A stretch of 11,702 nucleotides of DNA, taken from contig JAJYZY010000074.1 of NCBI GenBank assembly GCA_021799715.1, positions 1 through 11,702 of the forward strand. Direction: 5' to 3'. This DNA is from Planctomycetota bacterium (GTDB taxonomy: Bacteria; Planctomycetota; Phycisphaerae; WQYP01). Position numbers and translations under genes: made by a program. The notes below the pieces were generated by a model. That model was not told the DNA's origin. It worked only from the letters and a program-made list of their open reading frames with translations, and made no database searches. This document shows positions 1-7,229 of this stretch, in pieces. Positions within the stretch are counted from its first letter, which is position 1, and each line of letters starts with the position of its first letter.

Positions 1-459
1 CGCCAACCACGCCGCCCGCAGTCGCAATCGCAATAGAATTCGCCATAGCAATATCGCGGCAAGACATTGCAGCACAATGCTGACAATATGATATCCCAGC
101 GCGTTGGCACCCCATAATTGGTATTGCAAAAAATACCCCGTTACCGACAGCGGGTAGTATTGCATAAAGGTCATTGGATTAAACCAGATGATTCCGAGAT
201 CTCGCCAATGGTGCATCGTGGGGTTATTGAGAATCCAATATCCATCATCCCAGATAAATCCGGCGGCATGTAAGGGGTAGTAAACCACCAGGCACAATAC
301 CAGCATTGCCAATGCCGGAATCGCCACCCGCACGGAAAATATCGCCATGCATTTATTTGGCCTGCCCCCGGCTTTGATATTGGAATGTTCATCCTGAAAT
401 TCAGGGGCCATCCCGTCTTTTGTATTCGGGGTATCAGATGATGTTAAATCGTCCGCCAT
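1..459 (-). CDS. GT-C/TMTC-type multi-pass membrane protein, N-terminal part (partial)
   Basis: This reading frame opens at an ATG (457-459, minus strand) and stays open for 153 codons to the window edge, so the C-terminus is missing. Residues 1-40 are hydrophilic. A membrane segment follows at about 43-62, then an external loop with a GFIWDD motif (67-72), ILNNP (76-80) and QYYPL (100-104), and a second membrane segment at about 121-143. The WDD-containing first loop followed by xYYPL and LWGxNxLGYHxVxxxL is the usual N-terminus of the bacterial TMTC-like GT-C proteins. These are predicted lipid-linked-sugar-dependent glycosyltransferases and often carry C-terminal TPR repeats. In GT-C enzymes acidic residues in this loop take part in catalysis or metal binding. 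The substrate is unknown. No clear Shine-Dalgarno precedes the start. The gene diverges from the MFS gene at 626. The family call is by pattern recognition, and the TPR part cannot be seen here. Confidence 0.72.
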   Translation of the reverse strand, partial: MADDLTSSDTPNTKDGMAPEFQDEHSNIKAGGRPNKCMAIFSVRVAIPALAMLVLCLVVYYPLHAAGFIWDDGYWILNNPTMHHWRDLGIIWFNPMTFMQYYPLSVTGYFLQYQLWGANALGYHIVSIVLQCLAAILLWRILLRLRLRAAWLA

Positions 460-625
460 GGCCAACAATTTAACGGGAATCCTTCAAACTTGCATCCCCC
501 GACTGGTTTTTCAATTGCCGGCCGAGCGGCAAAGAAACGATGGGCGGGGCTCGCTTGCAAAATAATTTTATGCGCATCACGCTTTCGAGTTGACCGCAAA
601 CCAATATGAACGTAAAACCCGTAGC
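460..625. other. Divergent intergenic region with an AT-rich patch
   Basis: These 166 bases separate two divergent genes and must hold both promoters. A short AT-rich patch (AAAATAATTTTA, about 559-570) stands out from the GC-richer surroundings and is itself nearly palindromic. A CGAGC/GCTCG inverted pair lies at 523-527 and 549-553. I see no convincing -35/-10 pair on either strand. Confidence 0.35.
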
Positions 626-1870
626 ATGAACGAAGCGATTCCCACAACTTCAGAATTAAAAAGCTCCTGGCTGACGAGGGATGTGCTGTTTATATGTCTG
701 TCGGCATGTTTTGCCGATCTGGGTTATCAAGCCGTATTGGCAATATTTCCACTTTTTCTGGTTATGAATCTGCATGCCGCCGTCTGGGTTTTCGCCCTGG
801 CAACGGCCGTCAGTTATGGTCCGGGCGCAATCTTCGGATTAATAGGCGGGCGGTTGGGGGATCGGTATGGTCATAAAAAAATGGCGATTACGGGAAATGT
901 ATTGATCCCGCTTTTGTCGCTGGCCGGATTAGCCGCTACGCCGGTGGCTGCGGTGGCACTGTTTGCCGGCGGCTGGTGGGCGAGAAATTTCCGATCACCG
1001 CCGCGCCGCACGCTTATGACCCAGATGGTTTCCCGCGCCAATCGCGGCAAGGCGTTCGGCTTTCTGCACGCGCTGGACATCGGCGGTGGATTCCTCGCGG
1101 CCACCGGAGCCATGATCCTGATCTGGGGCGGCACGCCATTAAAGATTATTTTTCTCATTACCATTATCCCCCTGCTTTGTTCCAGCGCGGTATTGGCCAT
1201 GGTACGGGAAAAAAGAATTGAAGAACCCGCCCCTGCAATTCCGCCCACCGCCAACCCCGCCGGCAGCGGGACATCGGCCACTCCGGATACCCATTCGGGA
1301 CATCGGGTGCTGTATCGCCGATTGCTTTGGGCCACGGGCCTTTATGGCTTCAGTTCCTTCAGCTTCGGCTTTCCCATTCTTACCGTTGATCAGGCCACAG
1401 GCAGTCGGGCGTTCGCGGTTCTTGCTTATGTGGTGTTCTTCGGCGTGTCGGCGTTAACCGGAATCGTGGTTGGCAAACTCAACAAGCGAAATGTGAAAGC
1501 ATTGGCCCTCGCAGGCTATTTTGCGGGCGGCGTTGGGGCTGCGGGGATGGCCGTCGTAAGCACGTTGCATGGCTCCGCGTTGCTGTTTTACCCCGTTGTG
1601 GCGTTGATGGGGCTGGCTCTGGGTGTCATTGAAACACTGGAACCCACGATCATTTCACTGATCAGTCCGCCGAAGAAAACCGGCAGCGGCATGGGGGCAT
1701 TAACCGCCACGCGCAGCCTGGGGTTGTTCTTCGCCAATATTCTCATGGGGCTTTTGTACAGTTTTCACGCTTCGTGGGTATGGGCGTATGGCTATGCCGC
1801 CATTCTGGCGGTGGTGGCCGCCGGAATCCTGCTTTCCGCCCCGCGTGTGGATATTGAATCTTTGAATTGA
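626..1870 (+). CDS. Major facilitator superfamily (MFS) permease
   Basis: A 414-residue inner-membrane protein with about twelve hydrophobic segments, the normal MFS size. The loop after the second segment carries motif A, GGRLGDRYGHKK (about 74-85), and the fourth/fifth segment region has RSPPRRTLM followed by RGKAFGFLHALDIGGG, a pattern common in MFS permeases. A hydrophilic, proline/alanine-rich central loop (about 195-225) separates the two six-helix halves. I place the start at the ATG at 626. The frame can be extended to a TTG at 590, but the 12 added residues are hydrophilic and resemble no family N-terminus. Neither start has a strong Shine-Dalgarno. The substrate cannot be read from the sequence; drug or small-metabolite export is as likely as uptake. 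The gene stands alone, divergent from the GT-C gene and convergent with the DUF502 gene. Confidence 0.85.
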   Translation: MNEAIPTTSELKSSWLTRDVLFICLSACFADLGYQAVLAIFPLFLVMNLHAAVWVFALATAVSYGPGAIFGLIGGRLGDRYGHKKMAITGNVLIPLLSLAGLAATPVAAVALFAGGWWARNFRSPPRRTLMTQMVSRANRGKAFGFLHALDIGGGFLAATGAMILIWGGTPLKIIFLITIIPLLCSSAVLAMVREKRIEEPAPAIPPTANPAGSGTSATPDTHSGHRVLYRRLLWATGLYGFSSFSFGFPILTVDQATGSRAFAVLAYVVFFGVSALTGIVVGKLNKRNVKALALAGYFAGGVGAAGMAVVSTLHGSALLFYPVVALMGLALGVIETLEPTIISLISPPKKTGSGMGALTATRSLGLFFANILMGLLYSFHASWVWAYGYAAILAVVAAGILLSAPRVDIESLN

Positions 1871-1880
1871 AACAACACAC

Positions 1881-1924
1881 ACCGTGCCGCGTCGGCCCGC
1901 CTCGGCATGAAGAAAAAGCACGGT
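1881..1924. terminator. Possible bidirectional terminator hairpin between convergent genes
   Basis: A perfect 7-bp inverted repeat (ACCGTGC at 1881-1887, GCACGGT at 1918-1924) encloses a GC-rich stretch with its own small GCCG/CGGC pairs (within 1886-1905). It sits in the 79-bp gap between the MFS stop and the DUF502 stop, where a shared terminator is expected. There is no good T-run on either side and the loop is long, so the call is weak. Confidence 0.3.
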
Positions 1925-1949
1925 AAAATTTCCGAACATTGCATGATTG

Positions 1950-2720
1950 TTATGGCCGAGGTGCCTTGGGGCTTTCCAGGGAAACGGGCGTTGCCGCATT
2001 TTCACCAAAATTCAGTGCACTGGGTGCCAGCAGGCCGCCGCTTAGGACAATTTTTATACCCTGATCGACCGTCCAATCCGTATTGCGAACTTCCTGCTCC
2101 AGAACCATTTGAAAAAAGCCGCTGGTCGGATTGGGCGTCATGGGAATAAAGATCGTGACATACTTTTCGCCGCGGGATGTATCCGTGATTTCATTGGTGA
2201 CAAAGGCGATGGTCCAAAGCCCATGGCGGGGGAATTCCACCAGCACCACACGCTGAAAGCCGGACCCACCACCGCTCTGCCGAAATACTCCGATGACCTG
2301 CTTGGTGGTGCCATAGATGCCTTTCAGCAGCGGCAAATTTTCGACAAAGTGATCCACCCCATTGAGTATCCGCCTTCCAATGACAAAGGTACTCAATACA
2401 CCAATGAGATAGATAAACGCCACCGTCAGCAATACCGCCAGCAACGGAGCCAGATAGCCCGCGGCTTTCGTGGTATCAATGGGCGCAACGCGGCCGAAAA
2501 TATTGGCCCGGAGCATCCACTTCGCAACGGGATATGAAAAGCCCGTGGCAAAGTGATAAATGAAACTCACGATATACAGCGTGACCAGCAACGGAATCAG
2601 AACGACAAAGCCGCCGATAAATACCGACTGCATGTGCCGTCGAAAACCGCCCGATTGCGGCGTTTGGATTGCATTTTCCGGCGGCGTGCCGGTGGAGGAT
2701 GGCATGGGGCTGGGTGTCAT
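1950..2720 (-). CDS. DUF502 family membrane protein
   Basis: A 256-residue protein with a proline-rich N-terminal tail (1-25), two membrane segments (about 33-55 and 87-115) and a soluble C-terminal domain. Characteristic DUF502 motifs are present: NLPLLKGIYGTTKQV (128-142), a FQRVVLVEFPRHGLWTIAFVT strand region (155-175), TPNPTSGFF (195-203) and a late SGG (227-229). The biochemical role of DUF502 proteins is unknown; a membrane-associated role is all the sequence supports. The ATG start overlaps the TGA of the upstream rrf2-type gene in an ATGA arrangement, so the two are very likely co-transcribed and translationally coupled. The last 20 residues are low-complexity and proline-rich. The gene is convergent with the MFS permease. 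Confidence 0.9.
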   Translation of the reverse strand: MTPSPMPSSTGTPPENAIQTPQSGGFRRHMQSVFIGGFVVLIPLLVTLYIVSFIYHFATGFSYPVAKWMLRANIFGRVAPIDTTKAAGYLAPLLAVLLTVAFIYLIGVLSTFVIGRRILNGVDHFVENLPLLKGIYGTTKQVIGVFRQSGGGSGFQRVVLVEFPRHGLWTIAFVTNEITDTSRGEKYVTIFIPMTPNPTSGFFQMVLEQEVRNTDWTVDQGIKIVLSGGLLAPSALNFGENAATPVSLESPKAPRP

Positions 2721-3154
2721 ATATAGTACATCTGTCCTCCGCGACTTTTCTGGCTTACCTGCTCCACAAGCGTCGCGAGGGTTGTGGAATCCATCACGTC
2801 ACACATGGCAATGGAAATTCGGGTTTGCAATATTTCCACCGCCATTTCTCCGGGTTTCATATCGTCATGCGGTTCAACGTTTTCCTGCGTAAGTTTTTTT
2901 CCCTCCAGGCGTCCAATGACTTCGCCCACGATAATATGTTCCGGGCTGCGCGCCAGGCGATAGCCGCCCATGGCACCAATTTTAGAAATCAAGAACTTGC
3001 CCCGCGCCAGCGATGACAAGATTGATTCAAGAAATTTCGGTGGTAATCCTTCACGGGCGGCGAGTTCCCGGGTTTGGATATAGCCCCTGGGATACGCTTC
3101 GCACAAACAGATCAGCGCACGAATACCATACTGCGTGCGTTTGGAAAGTTGCAT
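2717..3154 (-). CDS. Rrf2-family winged-helix transcriptional regulator
   Basis: A 145-residue DNA-binding regulator of the Rrf2 family. It begins MQLSKRTQYGIRALICL, the normal start of the family, followed by a helix-turn-helix (about 25-56, TRELAAREGLPPKFLESILSSL) and the wing signature KIGAMGGYRLAR (58-69). The frame extends to an ATG at 3193, but the 13 extra residues precede the conserved family start, so I chose 3154; a GGGG-type ribosome site lies just upstream of it. IscR and NsrR carry three clustered cysteines in the dimerisation part. Here the only cysteines are C16, C18 and C118, so a classical Fe-S cluster is unlikely and a CymR-like, cluster-free mode is possible. The stop overlaps the start of the DUF502 gene. 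The target genes are not known; autoregulation is common in the family. Confidence 0.9.
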   Translation of the reverse strand: MQLSKRTQYGIRALICLCEAYPRGYIQTRELAAREGLPPKFLESILSSLARGKFLISKIGAMGGYRLARSPEHIIVGEVIGRLEGKKLTQENVEPHDDMKPGEMAVEILQTRISIAMCDVMDSTTLATLVEQVSQKSRGGQMYYI

Positions 3155-3444
3155 GCACACCCCGTTGACCAAAACAACAGCCGCACAATCCATTGCGGGG
3201 TTATTTCAAACCGCGACGAACCGCGTTGACAATTTTCCCGGCCGCTGGAATCCAAGTTAAATAACCCATCCGGCACCGGCATCAGTGAGCAAAATTGTAC
3301 GCCTTCAGCCGCTTGGCGGCAAACCGCAGCGCCTGGACTCCCGCGTGGCATGGCGGACTTGGGCAAATGTGAATCCCGACGTTATCATGCGGGAATATTG
3401 ATGACCCGACTGTTTGAGCTTGCTTTATTGGAGACGGTGCGATC
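3155..3444. promoter_or_regulatory. Divergent regulatory region between the rrf2-type gene and the hydrolase
   Basis: This 290-bp gene-free stretch must hold both divergent promoters. It contains a perfect 9-bp inverted repeat (GGGTTATTT at 3198-3206, AAATAACCC at 3259-3267) and, between the arms, a direct repeat AACCGCG at 3209-3215 and 3219-3225 with 10-bp spacing. A TTGACA hexamer lies at 3226-3231 on the plus strand, but no clear -10 sits at normal distance. These repeats are candidate operators for the adjacent Rrf2 regulator, which is an inference. No small gene is apparent. Confidence 0.4.
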
Positions 3445-4542
3445 ATGATTTTTCGACGTTGTTATTTGTTGCTTCTTTTCGCCCTTGTAACTCTTCCGCC
3501 GACCGCAGCACCCGGAAATGCCGCAACCCCCGCCACCGCCTGGGGCCCCTGGCCAAAAAAAGATGTGCCGAAAACGGTGGGCATCGAACTGGTGCGAAAC
3601 CTTCTGGCGCGAAAACATTTTGCCATGGCCCACGGGTTTTCATATATGGAAAGCTGCGCCGGCTACGCCGCGGCAAGATTCACCGGCAGCATTGGTGATA
3701 AGCCCCTGCTTTCCGCGGTGGTTAAGCGATATAGCGTGATCCTGACGCGGCGTGGACAGAAATATGTGCCGCCACCGGTTAACGTGGACAACAGCGTTTT
3801 CGGCATTCTGCCTCTGGAGATTTACCAGCAAACCGGCCTGAATGCTTATCTCAAATTGGGCATGCGATTTGCCAATGCCCAATGGAATAAGCCAATTGTC
3901 GGCAAGCTAAGCCCGGAGACCAATTATTATCTCGATGGCGCTTTCAAGCTCGCGGCGGTGCAGATTCACGCCTGGCAAATCACGCACCACCAACGCTATG
4001 CGCGCCGCGCCGTGCGGGAATTGCTGCTTTTCATCCGGGATTTTCAACAGCCTGACGGATTATTCTTCCATGGCATCAAAGCGCACGTATATTGGGGCCG
4101 GGGCGATGGCTGGATGGCCTCCGCCCTGACGGAGGCTGTCACCGGTCTACCCCCGCATTTTCCCGGTTATTCCAGAATTATGAAAAGCTACCGGGCGATG
4201 ATGGCCGGTTTATTGAAATATCAGGCCCGTGACGGAATGTGGCGGCAAGTGGTCAACGACCCCAAGGCATGGAAAGAATCCTCCTGCACCGGCATGTTCA
4301 CCTACGCCCTGGCAACGGGCGTCAATCATGGCTGGCTCCATGGCGCGGAATACCGCGCAGCGGCGAAAAAAGGATGGCTGGCATTGTGCCGCCATCTGGA
4401 CAAAAATGACAATGTGCGGGATGTCTGTATTTTGACGGAACACGCCAATAACTGGGCCTATTATCTAAGCCGCCCCAAGCAAACCGGAAATCTGCATGGC
4501 CAATTTTCAATGATGTGGGCGGCTCGGGAACTATGCCGCTGA
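3445..4542 (+). CDS. Exported GH88/GH105-type unsaturated glycuronyl hydrolase
   Basis: A 365-residue protein with a signal peptide (hydrophobic 7-22, likely cleaved near AxA at 25-27), so it acts in the periplasm or outside. The mature part has the (alpha/alpha)6 pattern of families 88/105, which remove unsaturated uronic acids from oligosaccharides left by polysaccharide lyases, for example rhamnogalacturonan or algal glycuronans. Recognisable motifs are NVDNSVFGILPLE (113-125), YYLDGAF (161-167), VYWGRGDGWM (215-224), DGMWRQVV (263-270), ESSCTGMFTYAL (278-289) and GNLHGQF (348-354). D115 and D164 match the two acidic active-site positions known from the UGL and YteR enzymes, by motif alignment only. 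GGAG lies about 11 bases before the ATG. It is divergent from the rrf2-type gene and convergent with an FHS sugar symporter. The exact substrate cannot be told. Confidence 0.85.
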   Translation: MIFRRCYLLLLFALVTLPPTAAPGNAATPATAWGPWPKKDVPKTVGIELVRNLLARKHFAMAHGFSYMESCAGYAAARFTGSIGDKPLLSAVVKRYSVILTRRGQKYVPPPVNVDNSVFGILPLEIYQQTGLNAYLKLGMRFANAQWNKPIVGKLSPETNYYLDGAFKLAAVQIHAWQITHHQRYARRAVRELLLFIRDFQQPDGLFFHGIKAHVYWGRGDGWMASALTEAVTGLPPHFPGYSRIMKSYRAMMAGLLKYQARDGMWRQVVNDPKAWKESSCTGMFTYALATGVNHGWLHGAEYRAAAKKGWLALCRHLDKNDNVRDVCILTEHANNWAYYLSRPKQTGNLHGQFSMMWAARELCR

Positions 4543-4544
4543 AA

Positions 4545-4577
4545 TAGGGCGGCGAAACCGGTCCCCGGTATGCCCTA
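4545..4577. terminator. Bidirectional terminator-like hairpin between hydrolase and sugar symporter
   Basis: The 32-bp gap between two convergent stop codons folds into a nested hairpin. The outer stem is TAGGGC (4545-4550) with GCCCTA (4572-4577), and the inner stem is ACCGG (4557-4561) with CCGGT (4565-4569) around a 3-base loop. It includes the stop codon of the symporter gene. There is no adjoining T-run, so it may work as a processing or stability hairpin rather than an intrinsic terminator. Confidence 0.4.
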
Positions 4578-6011
4578 CACGATTGATGGCGTGGCGGCAA
4601 TTGTTTCGGACGCTCGTCCGACGCGGTAGCCATGCAGACCATAAAATACGATGTAGGCGTAGGAAAAAATCGGCACAATAAAGGAATTCTGAATGCCGAA
4701 ATGATCAGCGATCATTCCCTGCAACGGCGGCATAATCGCTCCACCGAGCACCGCCATCATCAGCAGGGCGGCACCCTGGCTTCTCAGCGCGCCGAGACCT
4801 TCAATGGCCAGTGAGAAAATGTTCGACCACATAATCGAATCAAACAGTCCGATTCCCAGAATGGACCATATTGCCCACTCGCCGGCGGATAACATTCCAG
4901 TTAACAACAACGCGATATTGATACAACCAAACAGTGCCAGCATGCGCTGCGGGCTGGATGATCCAAGAAAAAAAGCCACCAGCATCAGAGCCAGAAGCAC
5001 GCCATAATGCTCCGCATTGGCGCCACCGGAAAGCATCCAGACTGCAACAAACGCCACAATGGGCAACAATATGACCGCCGTATTTCGCAACCGTCGCCGC
5101 ACATCGCTTAACGCAAATGCCCCCATAAACCGACCTATCATCAATCCGCCCCAGAAAAAAGATAAATACTTCGACGCGGCTTCATGACTCAGGCCCCCAA
5201 GGGCCGGTAAATTCAGAAAGTTGATAATGGAACTTCCCACACACACTTCACCGCCGACATACATGAAAATCGCGATCATCCCCAGTACGGTGTGCGGGCG
5301 CTTCAACGCCCCGGCTCCGCGGGTTATGTGCTCCGTATTGGTGAGGTTCGGCAGATGGGCAAAGACAAAAAACACCGTCAAAGACAAAAATACGCCGCCG
5401 AAACAGAGATATGGAATTTTCACCGATTGCGCGCCGGTGCTCGATGGACCGTTAAATACCTTGAAAATCAACCAGCCCGCGATGATTGGACCGATGGTTG
5501 TACCGAAGGAATTAAAGGCCTGCGACAAATTCAGTCGGCTGGATGCGGTGCGTTCCGGCCCCAGAATGGTTATGTACGGATTGGCGGCAATTTGCAGCAT
5601 GGCAAATCCCAGACCCACGACAAACAACGCGAAGAGAAAAAATGAGTACGACAACAGCATGGCGGCCGGATAAAACAGCAAACTGCCGGCCGCCGCAAGA
5701 AGCAATCCGACGATAACGCCGTTCTTATAACCGATGCGGTTAATCGGATCGCCCCAGAACATGGAAATCAGATAATACACAGATGAACCAACCGCATAAG
5801 CGCCGCAAAACGCGAACTGCACGAGCATGGCATGAAAATAATCGAGATGAAAAGCGTCCTTGAATCGGGGAATGAGTATATCATTCCAGACCGACATGAA
5901 CCCCCATATAAAAAAGAGGATGGTCATGATGGAAAAGGGGCCGCGATAGGTACGTTTACCCGGTTCTTCCAAGCCACTGATCGCCGTTGCAACGGTGCTG
6001 CCGCCTGCCAT
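4575..6011 (-). CDS. FHS-family sugar:H+ symporter (glucose/galactose/fucose type)
   Basis: A 478-residue inner-membrane transporter with about twelve membrane segments. It matches the fucose-galactose-glucose:H+ symporter family of the MFS: FFIWGFMSVWNDILIP (33-48), AMLVQFAFCGAYAVGSS (61-77), INRIGYKNGVIVGL (90-103), GFAMLQIAANPYITILGP (135-152) and SRLNLSQAFNSFGTTIGP (158-175). D44 corresponds to the conserved membrane Asp of E. coli FucP. At the position of the other FucP proton-coupling acid (the E in LETAANPF) this protein has Q140, as in glucose/galactose-type members, so hexose is a better guess than fucose. The ATG start at 6011 has a weak AAAGG upstream. The gene lies 66 bp after queG on the same strand and converges on the hydrolase gene, suggesting a loose carbohydrate-use link. 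Confidence 0.88.
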   Translation of the reverse strand: MAGGSTVATAISGLEEPGKRTYRGPFSIMTILFFIWGFMSVWNDILIPRFKDAFHLDYFHAMLVQFAFCGAYAVGSSVYYLISMFWGDPINRIGYKNGVIVGLLLAAAGSLLFYPAAMLLSYSFFLFALFVVGLGFAMLQIAANPYITILGPERTASSRLNLSQAFNSFGTTIGPIIAGWLIFKVFNGPSSTGAQSVKIPYLCFGGVFLSLTVFFVFAHLPNLTNTEHITRGAGALKRPHTVLGMIAIFMYVGGEVCVGSSIINFLNLPALGGLSHEAASKYLSFFWGGLMIGRFMGAFALSDVRRRLRNTAVILLPIVAFVAVWMLSGGANAEHYGVLLALMLVAFFLGSSSPQRMLALFGCINIALLLTGMLSAGEWAIWSILGIGLFDSIMWSNIFSLAIEGLGALRSQGAALLMMAVLGGAIMPPLQGMIADHFGIQNSFIVPIFSYAYIVFYGLHGYRVGRASETIAATPSIV

Positions 6012-6063
6012 GCTCTATGGCCTTTCACATTGGGATTGACGCTGTTGGTTCGTGCCGGGTGGC

Positions 6064-6076
6064 GTCCGGAACGGAC
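6064..6076 (-). other. Short hairpin just after the queG stop codon
   Basis: GTCCG and CGGAC pair around a 3-base loop directly downstream of the queG TAG on the minus strand. There is no T-run, so a full intrinsic terminator is not supported. It could mark the 3' end of the queG message or reduce read-through into the symporter gene. Confidence 0.25.
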
Positions 6077-6077
6077 C

Positions 6078-7229
6078 CTATTGTAACAGGATTTGGGCAT
6101 TGCGCTGCCACATGGGAAATTTGGCGCGGCGAAACGCACGCCCCCGCGTGGCCTGATCCCAATCATGTTCCGTCCAATCCAGAACCGTTTGGGGTAATAC
6201 AGTTCCGGAAAACATCCGCGGTTGAAAATCAGGATGGCTGGCGGCCAGAGGCCGACGATTAAACGGGCATACGGCCTGGCAGATGTCACAACCGACAATA
6301 TAACCCGCGTCGCGCATCGGGGCGTGGAATTCCGGCGGTATTTCCCCCCGGTTTTCCAGTGTGAGATAGCTGATACATTTACGGGCGTCCATGCGATAAG
6401 GAACCAGTGCCGCAGTGGGGCAGGCGTCGATGCAACGGGTACAACTGCCACAGCGATCGGGCACCGGCCCATCAGCCGGCAACGGTACCGACAAATACAA
6501 TTCACCCAGCAAAAACCATGATCCGTGCCGCGGATGAATCAGCATGGTATTTTTCCCGATCCATCCCAGACCGGCGCGGGCGGCCAATTCCCTCTCCAGG
6601 CACGGGCCGGTATCCACATACGCCCGAGCCGTAATATCCATTGGCATCAACGCTCTAATCGCGCGCTCCAATTTTCGCAGCAGACCGGTGAAAACGCGGT
6701 GGTAATCCCGCCCGGCCGCATACGCGGCCATTTTTGCTCCGTCGCCGACGGACCGCCCGACACCGATGTTTTCTACATAGTCCCCGCTTCCGGCCCGCGC
6801 ATGATCCGCCACCGCCCCGCGCGGTAACTCCTCCGGACATCCCGGCTGGGATTTACTTTGGTCGTGATAATAACTCAGTGCCACACACACCGCGCTATTT
6901 GCCCAGGGCAAATGCGTGCGAATGTCCACTTTCGCCCGCGACATGCGCGCCAGATAATCCATTGAGCCATGCCGCCCCTGCTCAAAAAACTCGGCAACAT
7001 ATTCTCCATGTGCCGAAGCCTGAACATCCGCGATCCCTACGAGATCAAATCCTATGTCGCGTCCCGCCCGTTTTATAGCCGAGGCGAGATTGTCCAACGG
7101 TAATGTATTGCCTCGCCCCGGATCAATACAATTCAGTGCGACGGATTTCTTGCCGTTGCCATTCGGTGTTGTTGCCTCCGGCGGGTATTCAGGCAATAAC
7201 GTCATGGGCACAAATTTCCGGTAGGTCAA
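6078..7229 (-). CDS. queG: Epoxyqueuosine reductase
   Basis: QueG is the cytoplasmic, cobalamin-dependent iron-sulfur enzyme that reduces epoxyqueuosine to queuosine in the wobble position of certain tRNAs. The 383-residue protein has the family core: FDLVGIADV (61-69), HGSMDYLAR (87-95), YVDTGPCLERELAARAGLGWIGKN (204-227, where D206 matches the proposed catalytic acid) and two [4Fe-4S] motifs, CGSCTRCIDACP (260-271) and CDICQAVCPFN (314-324). Residues about 124-165 form an insertion not usual in the family. The protein ends soon after the ferredoxin part, without the C-terminal HEAT-like repeats of longer members. The TTG at 7229 overlaps the TGA of the upstream 104-aa gene (TTGA) and has GAAGG four bases before it. 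An ATG at 7205 is the alternative start. Confidence 0.93.
   Translation of the reverse strand: MTYRKFVPMTLLPEYPPEATTPNGNGKKSVALNCIDPGRGNTLPLDNLASAIKRAGRDIGFDLVGIADVQASAHGEYVAEFFEQGRHGSMDYLARMSRAKVDIRTHLPWANSAVCVALSYYHDQSKSQPGCPEELPRGAVADHARAGSGDYVENIGVGRSVGDGAKMAAYAAGRDYHRVFTGLLRKLERAIRALMPMDITARAYVDTGPCLERELAARAGLGWIGKNTMLIHPRHGSWFLLGELYLSVPLPADGPVPDRCGSCTRCIDACPTAALVPYRMDARKCISYLTLENRGEIPPEFHAPMRDAGYIVGCDICQAVCPFNRRPLAASHPDFQPRMFSGTVLPQTVLDWTEHDWDQATRGRAFRRAKFPMWQRNAQILLQ

Noticed and set aside
171..392. A 73-residue minus-strand frame inside the left-edge region.
   Set aside because: It overlaps the GT-C-type gene in another frame. That gene has the family motifs and stays open to the edge.
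590..625. TTG-initiated extension of the MFS permease.
   Set aside because: The 12 added residues look like no MFS N-terminus, and the ATG at 626 gives a normal length.
5924..6505. A 193-residue open frame on the minus strand.
   Set aside because: It overlaps the 3' part of queG in another frame and has the Arg/Cys-rich makeup of a shadow frame, while queG carries clear motifs.
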